Source: Pseudoxanthomonas sp. z9 | Lineage (GTDB): Bacteria; Pseudomonadota; Gammaproteobacteria; Xanthomonadales; Xanthomonadaceae | Direction of reading: 5' to 3' | Length of the DNA stretch: 64,000 nucleotides | NCBI RefSeq assembly: GCF_006542425.1 | Contig: NZ_VFID01000004.1 | Coordinates: forward strand, 310,001-374,000 | Shown: positions 8,785 to 17,049 of the stretch, one piece after another | How positions within the stretch are numbered: position 1 is the stretch's first letter | Layout of the letters: each line of letters opens with the position of its first letter | Program-made: the position numbers and the translations under genes | Notes under the pieces: generated by a model | What the model saw: only the letters and a program-made list of their open reading frames with translations | Told to the model about the DNA's origin: nothing | Databases searched by the model: none

Positions 8785-8892
8785 GCACCCTAGGGGTGCA
8801 CCCTATGGAAGACGACCCTACCTCCCCCTCGCACTGTCGCCCGCGATACGCATCCCCGGCGGCGCCCTCTCCGGCCATGACGGAGGGCCGCC
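8785..8892 (+). promoter_or_regulatory. Structured leader of the CNNM/CBS gene with a hairpin covering its ribosome binding site
   Basis: GCACCC and GGGTGC (8785-8799) form a short stem. Further down, GGCGG..CCCTC..CC (about 8852-8868) can pair with GGAGGGCCGCC (8882-8892). That stem would bury the Shine-Dalgarno GGAGG at 8882-8886 just before the GTG start. A possible -10 (TACACT, 8773-8778) lies upstream. No known riboswitch consensus was recognised. Function is inferred only from pairing. Confidence 0.3.
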
Positions 8893-10200
8893 GTGCTTGA
8901 ACTGCTGATCGTCGTCGCCCTGATCATCCTGAACGCCTTCTTCGCCCTGTCGGAGATGGCCCTGATGACCTCGCGCAAGCTCAAGCTGAAGCAGATGGCC
9001 CAGGAAAGCCGTGGCGCCCGCGTAGCCCTGCACCTGGCCGAGCATCCGGACAACCTGCTGTCCACGGTCCAGATCGGCATCACCCTGATCGGCATCCTGG
9101 CGGGCGTGTTCGGCGGCGACGCCATCGGCGCGATCATCGCCGGCTGGCTGGCCGAACTGGTGCCGGGCATCCAGCAGTACGCCCGCCCGATCGGCATCGG
9201 CACCGCGGTCACCCTGATCACCGCCGGCTCGGTCATCTTCGGCGAACTGATTCCCAAGCGGCTGGCGCTGACCAATGCCGAGGCCATCGCAGCGATGGTC
9301 GCCATCCCGCTGGACTGGCTGTCGCGCATCGCCCGTCCGGTGGTGTTCGTGCTGGGTGCGATCAACCGCGCCGTGCTGCGCCTGCTCGGCATCCGCGACG
9401 ACAACCGCGGCGCGGTCACCGAGGAGGAAATCCGCCTGCTGGTGACCGAGAGCCACGAGCAGGGCGTGATCGACGTCGACGAGCGCAACATGATGAACCG
9501 GGTCATGCGCCTGGGCGATCGCACCGCCGACAGCCTGATGACCCCGCGCAAGAAGATCGTCTGGCTGGATACCGCCGCCGACTACCAGGAAAACCTCGAG
9601 GTCATGCGCGAATCCCAGTTCTCGCGCTTTCCGGTCTACCGGGCCGGCGACCAGGACGTGGTCGGCGTGCTGGAGGTCAAGTCGCTGCTGGATCGCTTCG
9701 CCGACAAGTCGCCGGAGATTTTCCGCAACCTGCGCGAGCCGCTGTTCGTGTCCGAATCCACCCATGCGATGAAGCTGCTGGAGATCTTCCGCGAGGAACA
9801 GCAGTCACTGGCGCTGGTGGTGGACGAGTACGGCGAAATCCAGGGCCTGGTGACCATCAGCGACCTGATGGGCGCGGTGGTCGGACGCCTGCAGTCCGCG
9901 GAGAACAACGAGGACGCCGCGCTGGTGGTCGTGCGCGACGACGGTTCGCTGCTGGTGGACGGCTCGCTGCCCAACGACGATCTGCGCGAACTGCTGGGCG
10001 GCGTGACCCTGCCCGACGATGACGAGTACAACACCATCGCCGGCCTGGTGATCGAACGCTTCGGCCGCATCCCGCACGTGGGCGAATCCTTCCAGTTGGA
10101 CGGCTGGCGTTTCGAGGTCGTGGACCTGGACGGCGCACGCGTCGACAAGCTGCTGCTGCAGCGCTTGCCGGAGGAAACCGGCGAAGACGCCGCGGCCTGA
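8893..10200 (+). CDS. CNNM transmembrane / CBS-pair / CorC-HlyC domain protein (hemolysin family)
   Basis: 435 residues from GTG 8893, with GGAGG six bases upstream. Order of domains: CNNM membrane domain (about 1-195, with ALSEMALMTSRKLKLKQMAQ and a TVQIGITLIGILAG helix), a CBS pair (about 215-335, LMTPRKKIVWLD and LVVDEYGEIQGLVTISD), and a CorC/HlyC C-terminal domain (about 350-430). The family (YtfL, YoaE, PaeA, CNNM) is linked to Mg2+/Co2+ or polyamine export, so the old name hemolysin is misleading. Followed after four bases by the exoD-like gene. Confidence 0.93.
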   Translation: MLELLIVVALIILNAFFALSEMALMTSRKLKLKQMAQESRGARVALHLAEHPDNLLSTVQIGITLIGILAGVFGGDAIGAIIAGWLAELVPGIQQYARPIGIGTAVTLITAGSVIFGELIPKRLALTNAEAIAAMVAIPLDWLSRIARPVVFVLGAINRAVLRLLGIRDDNRGAVTEEEIRLLVTESHEQGVIDVDERNMMNRVMRLGDRTADSLMTPRKKIVWLDTAADYQENLEVMRESQFSRFPVYRAGDQDVVGVLEVKSLLDRFADKSPEIFRNLREPLFVSESTHAMKLLEIFREEQQSLALVVDEYGEIQGLVTISDLMGAVVGRLQSAENNEDAALVVVRDDGSLLVDGSLPNDDLRELLGGVTLPDDDEYNTIAGLVIERFGRIPHVGESFQLDGWRFEVVDLDGARVDKLLLQRLPEETGEDAAA

Positions 10201-10204
10201 CCCC

Positions 10205-10837
10205 ATGGATTCCACCTCGTCCCACCCGCCCCACGCGGGGACCCGCGCCCTGCTGGACGATTTCGCGCTCGGCGATCCCAACCAGGTCCTGCAACTGGGC
10301 GATCTGCTGTCCGGTTTCGGCCAGAGCGCGTTCGGCCTGCTGCTGTTCATCGGCGTGCTTCCCGCATTCATTCCCATCCCGGGCGTCGGGGGCGCCATCG
10401 GCGGGCCGCTGGTGATCCTGGTCGGCGTGCAGTTGCTGGTCGGCCTCTCCCGGCTGTGGCTGCCCGGCTTCATCGCCCGGCGTGGTCCGCATCGCAGTGC
10501 GTTGATCACTTTCCGCACCCTGCTCTCGCCCTGGCTGGCGCGGCTGGAAAAACTGATCCGCCCGCGCCTGCACGCGGTGCTTGATCACAAGCTGGCGCTC
10601 TCCTTCACCGGCCTGCTGCTGATACTGCTGGGATTGCTGCTGGCCCTGCCGATTCCGTTCACCAACTACGTGTTCGGCGTGCTGTTGCTGCTGTTCGCGC
10701 TGGCCCTGCTGGAACGTGATGGCGCGTTGATGCTGGTGGCCTGGGTGGCGGGCGGTACGGCAGTGATCGTATTCGGCTTCCTGTCCGGCCACCTGGTCGC
10801 CGCCACCACCGAGTTCATCGCCCGCTGGTTTTCCTGA
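10205..10837 (+). CDS. ExoD family membrane protein (exopolysaccharide synthesis)
   Basis: 210 residues. After a short cytoplasmic segment come paired hydrophobic helices, including GFGQSAFGLLLFIGVLPAFI and the ExoD-typical PIPGVGGAIGGPLVILVGVQ, then two more hairpins toward the C-terminus. ExoD was named in Sinorhizobium for effects on exopolysaccharide and alkali tolerance; biochemical role is unknown. It starts four bases after the CNNM/CBS stop and is probably cotranscribed. A REP pair follows 16 bases after its stop. Confidence 0.88.
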   Translation: MDSTSSHPPHAGTRALLDDFALGDPNQVLQLGDLLSGFGQSAFGLLLFIGVLPAFIPIPGVGGAIGGPLVILVGVQLLVGLSRLWLPGFIARRGPHRSALITFRTLLSPWLARLEKLIRPRLHAVLDHKLALSFTGLLLILLGLLLALPIPFTNYVFGVLLLLFALALLERDGALMLVAWVAGGTAVIVFGFLSGHLVAATTEFIARWFS

Positions 10838-10853
10838 CCCGCAGGAACCCGTT

Positions 10854-10961
10854 GTAGGAGCGACGCAAGTCGCGACCGTCAACCCGATTCGGCCATGAAA
10901 GCCGGATACCGTTCCATACGGACAGGTGCAAGCGCACGGTCGCGACTCACGTCGCTCCTAC
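10854..10961. repeat. Pair of inverted GTAG-headed REP elements (BIME)
   Basis: GTAGGAGCGACGCAAGTCGC at 10854 and on, and its inverted partner at 10938-10961 ending GTCGCTCCTAC, flank a 60-base spacer. The GTAG head followed by a stem-loop is the structure of Xanthomonadaceae/Stenotrophomonas REPs. It separates the convergent exoD-like and GGDEF-EAL genes. Confidence 0.85.
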
Positions 10962-10982
10962 AGGAGAATCGATTCGGGTTGC

Positions 10983-13106
10983 TCAAGCAATGAGCTGGGC
11001 GAACTCGGCAGCCGTGACCGGGTAGCCCAGCCAATAGCCCTGGGCCAGATCGCAGCCGCGTTCGCGCAGGATGTTGAACTGGCCTTCCTTCTCCACGCCT
11101 TCGGCCACCACCGTGATGCCCAGCGAATGGGCCATGGCGATGATCGCGCTGGTCAGGGCCAGATCGTCCGGATCGCGCAGCATGTCGGCGATGAAGCTGC
11201 GATCGATCTTCACGCCGTCGACCGGCACCCGGCGCAGGTGGCTCAGTCCGGAGAAGCCGGTGCCGAAGTCGTCCAGCCAGACCTTCACCCCGGTGCGGTG
11301 CAGGGTCGCCAGCAACGCACTGGCATGCGCTTCGTCGGCGATGACGGCGGTTTCGGTGAGTTCCAGGTGCAGGCGCGAGGACGCCAGGCCGGTCTCGCGC
11401 AGGCATTCGGCCACCACTTCCGGCAGATCGCCGCTGCGCAGCTGCCGCGGCGAGACATTGACCGACACGAACAGCTGATCCATCGGATCCCGGTCCGCGC
11501 TCCAGCGCGCGGCCGCGGTGCATGCCGCACGCAACACCCGCGGGCCGATGCTTTCGATCAGGCCGCTCTGCTCGGCCACGTCGATGAACACCGACGGGGC
11601 CACCATGCCCAGCTCGGGATGCTGCCAGCGCAGCAATGCCTCGGCACCGACGATGCGGCTGTCGGACAGCCGGAACACCGGCTGGTACAGCAGGCTGAGC
11701 TCGCCGCGCTCCCAGGCGCCACGCAGCTCCTGCTCCATCCGTACCCGCCGCTCCACCGCCTGGTCCATCGCCCGGCTGTAGAAGCGGTAGCAGTTCTTGC
11801 CGGCGACCTTGGCCTGGTACATGGCGATGTCGCCGTTCTTCATCAGCGCGGTGGCGCCGGAGGCATCCTCGGGGAACAGGGTGATGCCGATCGACGTGCC
11901 CAGGAATACCTGCCGATCCTGGATCACCAGTGGCCGGCCCAATTCGGTGACCAGCTGTTCCGCCAGCCGGGTCGCCACCGAACGCACGTCGCCGTCCTGG
12001 ATCAGGATGACGAACTCGTCGCCGCCGAAGCGCGCGAGCATCGCGTCGTCGCCGCCCAGTTGCTCGACCGCCTCGCGGATGCGGTTGGCGAACTGCTGCA
12101 GCACCTCGTCGCCGGCCTCGTGGCCGAGGGTGTCGTTGACCCGCTTGAAGTCGTCGATGTCGGCGAACAGCAGCGCCAGCTGGCGGCCGGCGCCACGCAG
12201 CATCATCAGCCGGTGATCCAGGCTCTCGCGGAACGCCAGCCGATTGGTGAGGCCGGTCAGCGAGTCGGTGTAGGCCATGCGCCGCACGTCGCGATCGTGG
12301 CGGGCGATGCTGTCGCTCATGCTGCTGAACGCGCGCACCAGTTCGCCGACCTCGTCGTTGCGGTGGCTGACCGGGCGTTCGCCGTTGTAGTTGCCCACCT
12401 CGATGGCGTGCGCGGCTTCGGCCAGTTGCCGGATCGGACGCACCAGGGTGCGCTGGGCGTAGACCATGATGGCCACGCAGGCCACCACCAGCGCGGCCAG
12501 CAGCGCCCACACCCAGATCAGGTGGCGATGACCCAGTTCTTCCAGGCGCGTGCGCGCCGCGGCGACGGCGCGGTCCTCGTGCCCGCGCACCGAATCCAGC
12601 GAGTACCCCACCCGTACCCCGCCGATGCGCTGGTTGCCGATCATGATCGGCTCGGAGATGTCGACGATCTGCGCCGACCACTGGGTATGCAGTTCCGGCG
12701 TGCTGATCGCCTCGTAGGCCAGCGGGTCGCTCATCTGCTGCCCGTAGACCGCGATTTCCTCGGAACCGTCGTGGATGATCCGCCCCTGCGGATCGTAGAC
12801 CAGCACGTAGCTGACGTCCGGCTCCTTCTGCGCGGAGCGGACCAGCGTGCCGATGGTATCCAGATCGAAGTAGTACAGCGGATTGGCCAGGGCGTCGGCC
12901 AGTTGCTCGACGGTGGCGCCGCCATGCCGCCGCAGGCTGTCCTCGGCCATCCCGTGCATGGCCTCGCGGGCCACGCCCGCCACTTCCTGCTGCATCGCCT
13001 TCTGCCGGTGCAACAGGGTCGCCAGCAAGCCGATGACCACCGCCAGCATGATGGCCATGGCGGTGAGGAAGCGCGCTTCCAGGCCAAAACGTAGGTTGTT
13101 CTTCAT
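10983..13106 (-). CDS. Membrane GGDEF-EAL c-di-GMP enzyme with periplasmic sensor and HAMP domain
   Basis: 707 residues. A membrane helix near residues 10-30 is followed by a periplasmic region (to about 175), a second helix (WVWALLAALVVACVAIMVYA), HAMP (about 200-250), GGDEF and EAL. Both catalytic signatures are intact: FGGDEF at 361-365 preceded by R, and EALLRW from 489, with DDFGTGFSGLSHL later. It could both make and degrade c-di-GMP; many dual proteins run in one direction. Its ATG overlaps the stop of the upstream PhnD-like gene by four bases, so the two proteins are translationally coupled and probably act together across the membrane. Confidence 0.95.
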   Translation of the reverse strand: MKNNLRFGLEARFLTAMAIMLAVVIGLLATLLHRQKAMQQEVAGVAREAMHGMAEDSLRRHGGATVEQLADALANPLYYFDLDTIGTLVRSAQKEPDVSYVLVYDPQGRIIHDGSEEIAVYGQQMSDPLAYEAISTPELHTQWSAQIVDISEPIMIGNQRIGGVRVGYSLDSVRGHEDRAVAAARTRLEELGHRHLIWVWALLAALVVACVAIMVYAQRTLVRPIRQLAEAAHAIEVGNYNGERPVSHRNDEVGELVRAFSSMSDSIARHDRDVRRMAYTDSLTGLTNRLAFRESLDHRLMMLRGAGRQLALLFADIDDFKRVNDTLGHEAGDEVLQQFANRIREAVEQLGGDDAMLARFGGDEFVILIQDGDVRSVATRLAEQLVTELGRPLVIQDRQVFLGTSIGITLFPEDASGATALMKNGDIAMYQAKVAGKNCYRFYSRAMDQAVERRVRMEQELRGAWERGELSLLYQPVFRLSDSRIVGAEALLRWQHPELGMVAPSVFIDVAEQSGLIESIGPRVLRAACTAAARWSADRDPMDQLFVSVNVSPRQLRSGDLPEVVAECLRETGLASSRLHLELTETAVIADEAHASALLATLHRTGVKVWLDDFGTGFSGLSHLRRVPVDGVKIDRSFIADMLRDPDDLALTSAIIAMAHSLGITVVAEGVEKEGQFNILRERGCDLAQGYWLGYPVTAAEFAQLIA

Positions 13107-14035
13107 TCGACCTGCTCGCGCACGCGGCCCACGCCCTGCCGCAGGTGCTCCAGCGCACGCCGCGAGTCGGGATCCACCGGCAGGAACGCGGTGGTGCGGA
13201 AGAACAACCGCATCGCCTCGCGCGCCTGCGGATCTTCGGCGGCCTGCAGCAGCACCTCGCGCAGGCGCGCCTCGACCTCGGGCTCCAGGTCGCCGCGCAC
13301 CATCTCCAGCGCGCGCGGGTATTCGGGGGTTTCGTGGATGATGCGGAAATCGTTGCGGAACGAGGGCGGAATGCGGCGCACGTCGTTCCAGTCCAGGCTG
13401 CTCACCACGCCGGCGTCGACCAGCCGCTTGTGGACCCAGGCCGCGATGTTCAGTTCGGTCCGGGCGAACACGTAGCCGACCGAATCAGGAGCCGGCCGGT
13501 CCATCGGCGACAGCAGGATTTCCAGCCGCTGGCCGGCATCCAGCAGTTCCACCGCCGGCGCGAAATAGGCGCTGGTGGAAGCGGTGTTCTGGAACGCGAT
13601 CGCCTTGCCCTTCAGGTCCTGCAGGCTCTCCAGGCCGCTGTCTCGGCGCACGAAGAACACACCGTGGTAGCGCCCCACCCCGCCACGCTCGGTCAGCGCC
13701 AGCGGCCGCGCGCCGGCACGGTCCTGCAACCGCATCGCGGTGCCGGCGGTTTCGGTCACCCAGTCCACCCGGCCACGCCGCAGGTAGCTGATCATCTGCT
13801 GGGTATCGCGCGCCATCAGGATGCGCCCCTCGGTGATGCCGACATCGCGCATGCGCGGGATCACGTAGTCCAGCAGCGGCTTGAGCTGTTCGTAGTGGGC
13901 CTTGGGATCGTCGCTGATGCGGCCCAGGACAAGCACGTGATCATCGCCGCCGGCGGCATCGGCCGGCGCCACGGCACCCGGCAGGAGGAACGCCCCGAGC
14001 AGCGTCAGGACGAATGCGAACCGGGACGTAGGCAA
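13103..14035 (-). CDS. PhnD-like periplasmic substrate-binding protein coupled to a c-di-GMP enzyme
   Basis: 310 residues from a TTG at 14035, with AAGGA nine bases upstream. A signal peptide ends near ADA-AGG. The fold signature of the phosphate/phosphonate-binding family is present: QLKPLLDYVIPRM, LRRGRVDWVTETAGTAM, FFVRRDSGLESLQDLKGKAI and FQNTASTSAYFAP. No ABC permease or ATPase gene is near. The only partner is the overlapping GGDEF-EAL gene, so I infer a sensory binding protein that hands a periplasmic signal to that enzyme. The ligand is unknown; an oxyanion is plausible from the family. Confidence 0.9.
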   Translation of the reverse strand: MPTSRFAFVLTLLGAFLLPGAVAPADAAGGDDHVLVLGRISDDPKAHYEQLKPLLDYVIPRMRDVGITEGRILMARDTQQMISYLRRGRVDWVTETAGTAMRLQDRAGARPLALTERGGVGRYHGVFFVRRDSGLESLQDLKGKAIAFQNTASTSAYFAPAVELLDAGQRLEILLSPMDRPAPDSVGYVFARTELNIAAWVHKRLVDAGVVSSLDWNDVRRIPPSFRNDFRIIHETPEYPRALEMVRGDLEPEVEARLREVLLQAAEDPQAREAMRLFFRTTAFLPVDPDSRRALEHLRQGVGRVREQVE

Positions 14036-14098
14036 CGAGGAGAATCCTTCGAAAAGGTGGTGGGAGCCTAGCCGAAATTGTGACTTTGGGACAGTAGA

Positions 14099-14872
14099 TT
14101 ACGTGCGCCCGTCGGCCAAACGGGCCATCCGCTGGGCATCCGCCAGCACGCCCCGCAACAGCCTCACTTCCTGTTCGCTCAGATCCGCGCGCAGGAACAG
14201 GCGACGCAGTTTGCGCATCGCCGAATCCGGCGTGCGGCCCTTGTGGAAATCGATCTCGTCCAGGGTCTGCCCCAACTGGGTGAAGAAGCCTTCCAGTTGC
14301 GCGTGGCTGGCCGGCGCGTCGTCGGGGTGGCGGCTTTCCGACGCCGGGGATGGGGTCTGCCCGCGCAATGCCAGGCGCAGCTCATAGGCCAGCACCTGCA
14401 CGGCGGCGGCCAGGTTCAGGGAGCTGTACTCGGGATTGGCCGGAATATGGACGGCGGCATGGCACAGCTGCAGTTCCTCGTTGGTCAGGCCGGTGCGTTC
14501 GCGGCCGAACACCAGCGCCACCTCGCCTTGCGCAGCCATCGCCACCGCCCGGGCGGCGGCCTGGCGGGGCTCGAACTCCTCCAGTTGCACCCGCCGGCTG
14601 CGGGCGGTGCAGCCCAGCACGTAGCGGCAGTCGGCCACCCCTTCGGCCAGGGTGGCCACCACCGGGGCGTCGGCCAGCAGGTCGTCGGCCCCGGCGGCTC
14701 TGCGGGTAGCCTCCTCGGCGGGGAACTGCTCGGGCGCCACCAGCACCAGCCGGGCCAGCCCCATGGTCTTCAGGGCGCGCGCTGCGGCGCCGATGTTGCC
14801 GGGATGCTGGGTGCCGACCAGCACGATGCGCAGCCGATCGGCCGCGGGAAGGGGGAATTCGGGAGTGTTCAT
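14099..14872 (-). CDS. trmJ: tRNA (cytidine/uridine-2'-O-)-methyltransferase TrmJ
   Basis: 257 residues from ATG 14872 ([20 protein letters not shown]). SPOUT-family motifs are clear: [19 protein letters not shown] at the N-terminus, [17 protein letters not shown] in the middle, and [20 protein letters not shown], the knotted SAM-binding region. TrmJ methylates the ribose of position 32 in the tRNA anticodon loop. It is divergent from suhB with 95 bp between; the trmJ-suhB neighbourhood is common in gammaproteobacteria. Confidence 0.95.
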   Translation of the reverse strand: MNTPEFPLPAADRLRIVLVGTQHPGNIGAAARALKTMGLARLVLVAPEQFPAEEATRRAAGADDLLADAPVVATLAEGVADCRYVLGCTARSRRVQLEEFEPRQAAARAVAMAAQGEVALVFGRERTGLTNEELQLCHAAVHIPANPEYSSLNLAAAVQVLAYELRLALRGQTPSPASESRHPDDAPASHAQLEGFFTQLGQTLDEIDFHKGRTPDSAMRKLRRLFLRADLSEQEVRLLRGVLADAQRMARLADGRT

Positions 14873-14967
14873 GGGCGCAGATGTTAAACTGTGCGCGCCG
14901 GCCCCTGCGCCGCGCCGCTCTTTTCCACCGTCCATACCGCCCCCTGCCTGTTCCGAGGTCCGAAGCC

Positions 14968-15798
14968 ATGCAGAAACCCGCCGTCACCGTCATGGTCAAA
15001 GCCGCCCGACTGGCAGGCAACGTCCTGTTGCGCAGCATCAACAAGCTGGACGCGCTGAACGTGGTGCAGAAGGACCGGATGGACTACGCCAGCGAAGTGG
15101 ACGCCGATGCCGAGAAGGTCATCGTCAAGGAACTCCGCCGCGCCTATCCCGACTACGCCGTGGTCGGCGAGGAAGGCGGCATCCAGGGCCAGAGCCGCTA
15201 CACCTGGGTCATCGATCCGCTCGACGGCACCAGCAACTACCTGCGCGGCTTCCCGCATTACTGCGTGTCGATCGCGCTGGTCGAAAACGGCGAGCCCACC
15301 GACGCGGTGATCTTCGATCCCCTGCGCAACGACCTGTTCACCGCCAGCCGCGGCGCCGGCGCCCAGCTCAACGAGCGCAAGATCCGCGTGGCCGACCGCA
15401 AGGATCTGGCCGGCACCGTCATTTGCACCGGCTTCCCGCCGCGCGAGCGCGCCCGCGCCGGCGCCCAACTCGAATGCGTGCGCGAACTGCTGGTCCAGGC
15501 CGAGGACGTGCGTCGCACCGGTTCGGCCGCGCTGGACCTGGCCTACGTGGCCTGTGGCCGCCTGGATGCCTACTTCGAAGCGGGCGTGAAGGACTGGGAC
15601 ATCGCCGCCGGCGTGCTGCTGGTCCGCGAAGCCGGCGGCCGCATCTGCGACTTCCGTGGCGCCGCCACCCCGCGCATGGACGGCCGCGGCCCGGCCTCCC
15701 GCCAGATCGTCGCCGGCAACATCAAGGTGGCCGAAGCCCTGCAGAAGACGATCGTCAGCTCCGGCTACGCCGCCAGTTTCGACCCGCCGAAGGGCTGA
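14968..15798 (+). CDS. suhB: Inositol-1-monophosphatase / ribosome-biogenesis factor SuhB
   Basis: 276 residues from ATG 14968, with GAGG nine bases upstream. Metal and substrate motifs of the inositol monophosphatase family are all present: [26 protein letters not shown] and the C-terminal [15 protein letters not shown]. In E. coli SuhB also binds RNA polymerase and supports rRNA antitermination. Followed by two intrinsic terminators in a duplicated segment. Confidence 0.96.
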   Translation: MQKPAVTVMVKAARLAGNVLLRSINKLDALNVVQKDRMDYASEVDADAEKVIVKELRRAYPDYAVVGEEGGIQGQSRYTWVIDPLDGTSNYLRGFPHYCVSIALVENGEPTDAVIFDPLRNDLFTASRGAGAQLNERKIRVADRKDLAGTVICTGFPPRERARAGAQLECVRELLVQAEDVRRTGSAALDLAYVACGRLDAYFEAGVKDWDIAAGVLLVREAGGRICDFRGAATPRMDGRGPASRQIVAGNIKVAEALQKTIVSSGYAASFDPPKG

Positions 15799-15856
15799 GC
15801 CATACCGCTCGACTCCGCCTTGCCCGCAGCGGAGCAAGTTCCACCCTACGAACCAG

Positions 15857-15884
15857 GAAGGCCGCGCGATGCGGCCTTCTTCTT
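15857..15884 (+). terminator. Intrinsic terminator of suhB, first copy
   Basis: AAGGCCGC and GCGGCCTT arms around GCGAT, followed by a CTTCTT run, 60 bases after suhB. Confidence 0.75.
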
Positions 15885-15982
15885 GTACCCGGATAGGCAA
15901 GCTCTCGAATCTCCAATCCCCGTTTTCAACAGCCGCGCGGCCGGCCATCTCCTGCCGGGCACCAGCGGAGCTGGTTCCGCTC

Positions 15983-16017
15983 CAAAAAAAAGGCCGCGCG
16001 ATGCGCGGCCTTTTTTC
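15983..16017. terminator. Strong terminator, second copy, usable from both sides
   Basis: Eight A precede GGCCGCGC, a GAT loop, GCGCGGCC and six T. The A and T tracts let it stop suhB transcription from the left and the secF operon from the right. Confidence 0.88.
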
Positions 16018-16067
16018 TTGTAGCTGGACGGGGAAACAATCGAATCCCCAATCCCGAATCCCGGCCC

Positions 16068-17033
16068 TCAGGGCCTGCGCGCCAGCGCCGCCTCGTCCTT
16101 GGCCTTGGGCATCAGATCCTGCTTGGTGACCTTCATGAAGCCCATGGTCAGCAGCGGGCAGGCGATGAAGATCGAGGAGATGGTGCCGATCACGATGCCG
16201 ATCATCTGCGAGATCGCCATGCCTTCGAGCGAACCGCCGCCGTAGATGTACAGCGCGAGCACGGTCAGGAACGCCACGAACGAGGTGATGATGGTGCGTG
16301 ACAGGGTCTGGTTGACCGAACGGTTCAACACTTCGACCGGATCCACTCGCAGCGAACGGAAGTTCTCGCGCACGCGGTCGAACACCACGATGGTGTCGTT
16401 GATGGAGAAACCCATCACCGACAGCAGGCCCGCCAGCACGGTCAGGTCGAATTCGCGACCGGTCAGGGCGAAGAAGCCGGCGCAGATCAGCACGTCGTGC
16501 AGGGTGGTGAAGATCGCCGCCAGCGCGAACTTCCATTCGAACCGGAACGCGATGTAGATCAGGAAGCCGACCACCACGAAGATCAGCGCGTACAGGCCGT
16601 TCATGGCCAGCTCCTTGCCGACCTGCGGGCTGACGATTTCGCTGCGCAGCTTGGTTGCCGGGTTCTCCGCCGAGGACGCCAGCTTCACCACCTCGGTGGC
16701 GGTGCGGTTGGCGGCTTCGGAATCGGTCTGGCCTTCGCGCGGCTGCAGGCGGACCAGCAGATCGCGGCCGCTGCCGAAGGTCTGGACCTGCGCGCCCTGG
16801 TAGCCGGAGCTTTCCAGGCGCTCGCGCACGCCGTCCACGTCCGGCGGGTTGTCGAAGCGCAGTTCCACCATGATGCCGCCGGTGAAATCGAGCGCGTAGT
16901 TGAAGCCCTTGAACGCCATGGCGCCAACGGCGACCACCGCGAGGATCAGGGCGACCGCCAGCGACACCCAGCGCAGGCGCATGAAGTCGATGTTGGTGTC
17001 GTTGGGAACGAGATGCAGCGGAAAGAGTTTCAT
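16068..17033 (-). CDS. secF: Protein translocase subunit SecF
   Basis: 321 residues with six membrane helices and a periplasmic domain after the first. Family signatures are FNYALDFTGGIMVELRF near residue 45, LSVMGFSINDTIVVFDRVRE in the middle, and RTIITSFVAFLTVLALYIYGG near the end. With SecD and YajC it forms the RND-type complex that uses proton motive force to help late steps of Sec export. Last gene of the leftward queA-tgt-yajC-secD-secF operon, 16 bases after secD. Confidence 0.98.
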   Translation of the reverse strand: MKLFPLHLVPNDTNIDFMRLRWVSLAVALILAVVAVGAMAFKGFNYALDFTGGIMVELRFDNPPDVDGVRERLESSGYQGAQVQTFGSGRDLLVRLQPREGQTDSEAANRTATEVVKLASSAENPATKLRSEIVSPQVGKELAMNGLYALIFVVVGFLIYIAFRFEWKFALAAIFTTLHDVLICAGFFALTGREFDLTVLAGLLSVMGFSINDTIVVFDRVRENFRSLRVDPVEVLNRSVNQTLSRTIITSFVAFLTVLALYIYGGGSLEGMAISQMIGIVIGTISSIFIACPLLTMGFMKVTKQDLMPKAKDEAALARRP

Positions 17034-17049
17034 GGTTCGGTTGCTCTCG

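Larger units (their letters stand above)
15826..16060. repeat. Tandem degenerate duplication of a REP-terminator-repeat module
   Basis: Two copies about 135 bases apart share the same order: a CAGCGGAGC segment (15826; 15964), an AAGGCCGC hairpin terminator (15857; 15990), a CTTCTTGTA/TTCTTGTAG spacer, and a CGAATC-CCAATCCC tail (15908; 16041). Copy two has a longer stem and a better T tract. It fills the 269 bp between suhB and secF and carries no gene. Confidence 0.7.

Noticed and set aside
8785..8892. yybP-ykoY (Mn2+) riboswitch upstream of the CNNM/CBS gene
   Set aside because: The conserved bases of that riboswitch are not present; only a possible ribosome-binding-site hairpin is kept as a weak observation.
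10926..13094. 722-codon plus-strand frame opposite the GGDEF-EAL gene, and a 759-codon shifted minus frame
   Set aside because: High-GC shadows: rich in H, Q, R and A without domains, while the minus gene has intact catalytic motifs.
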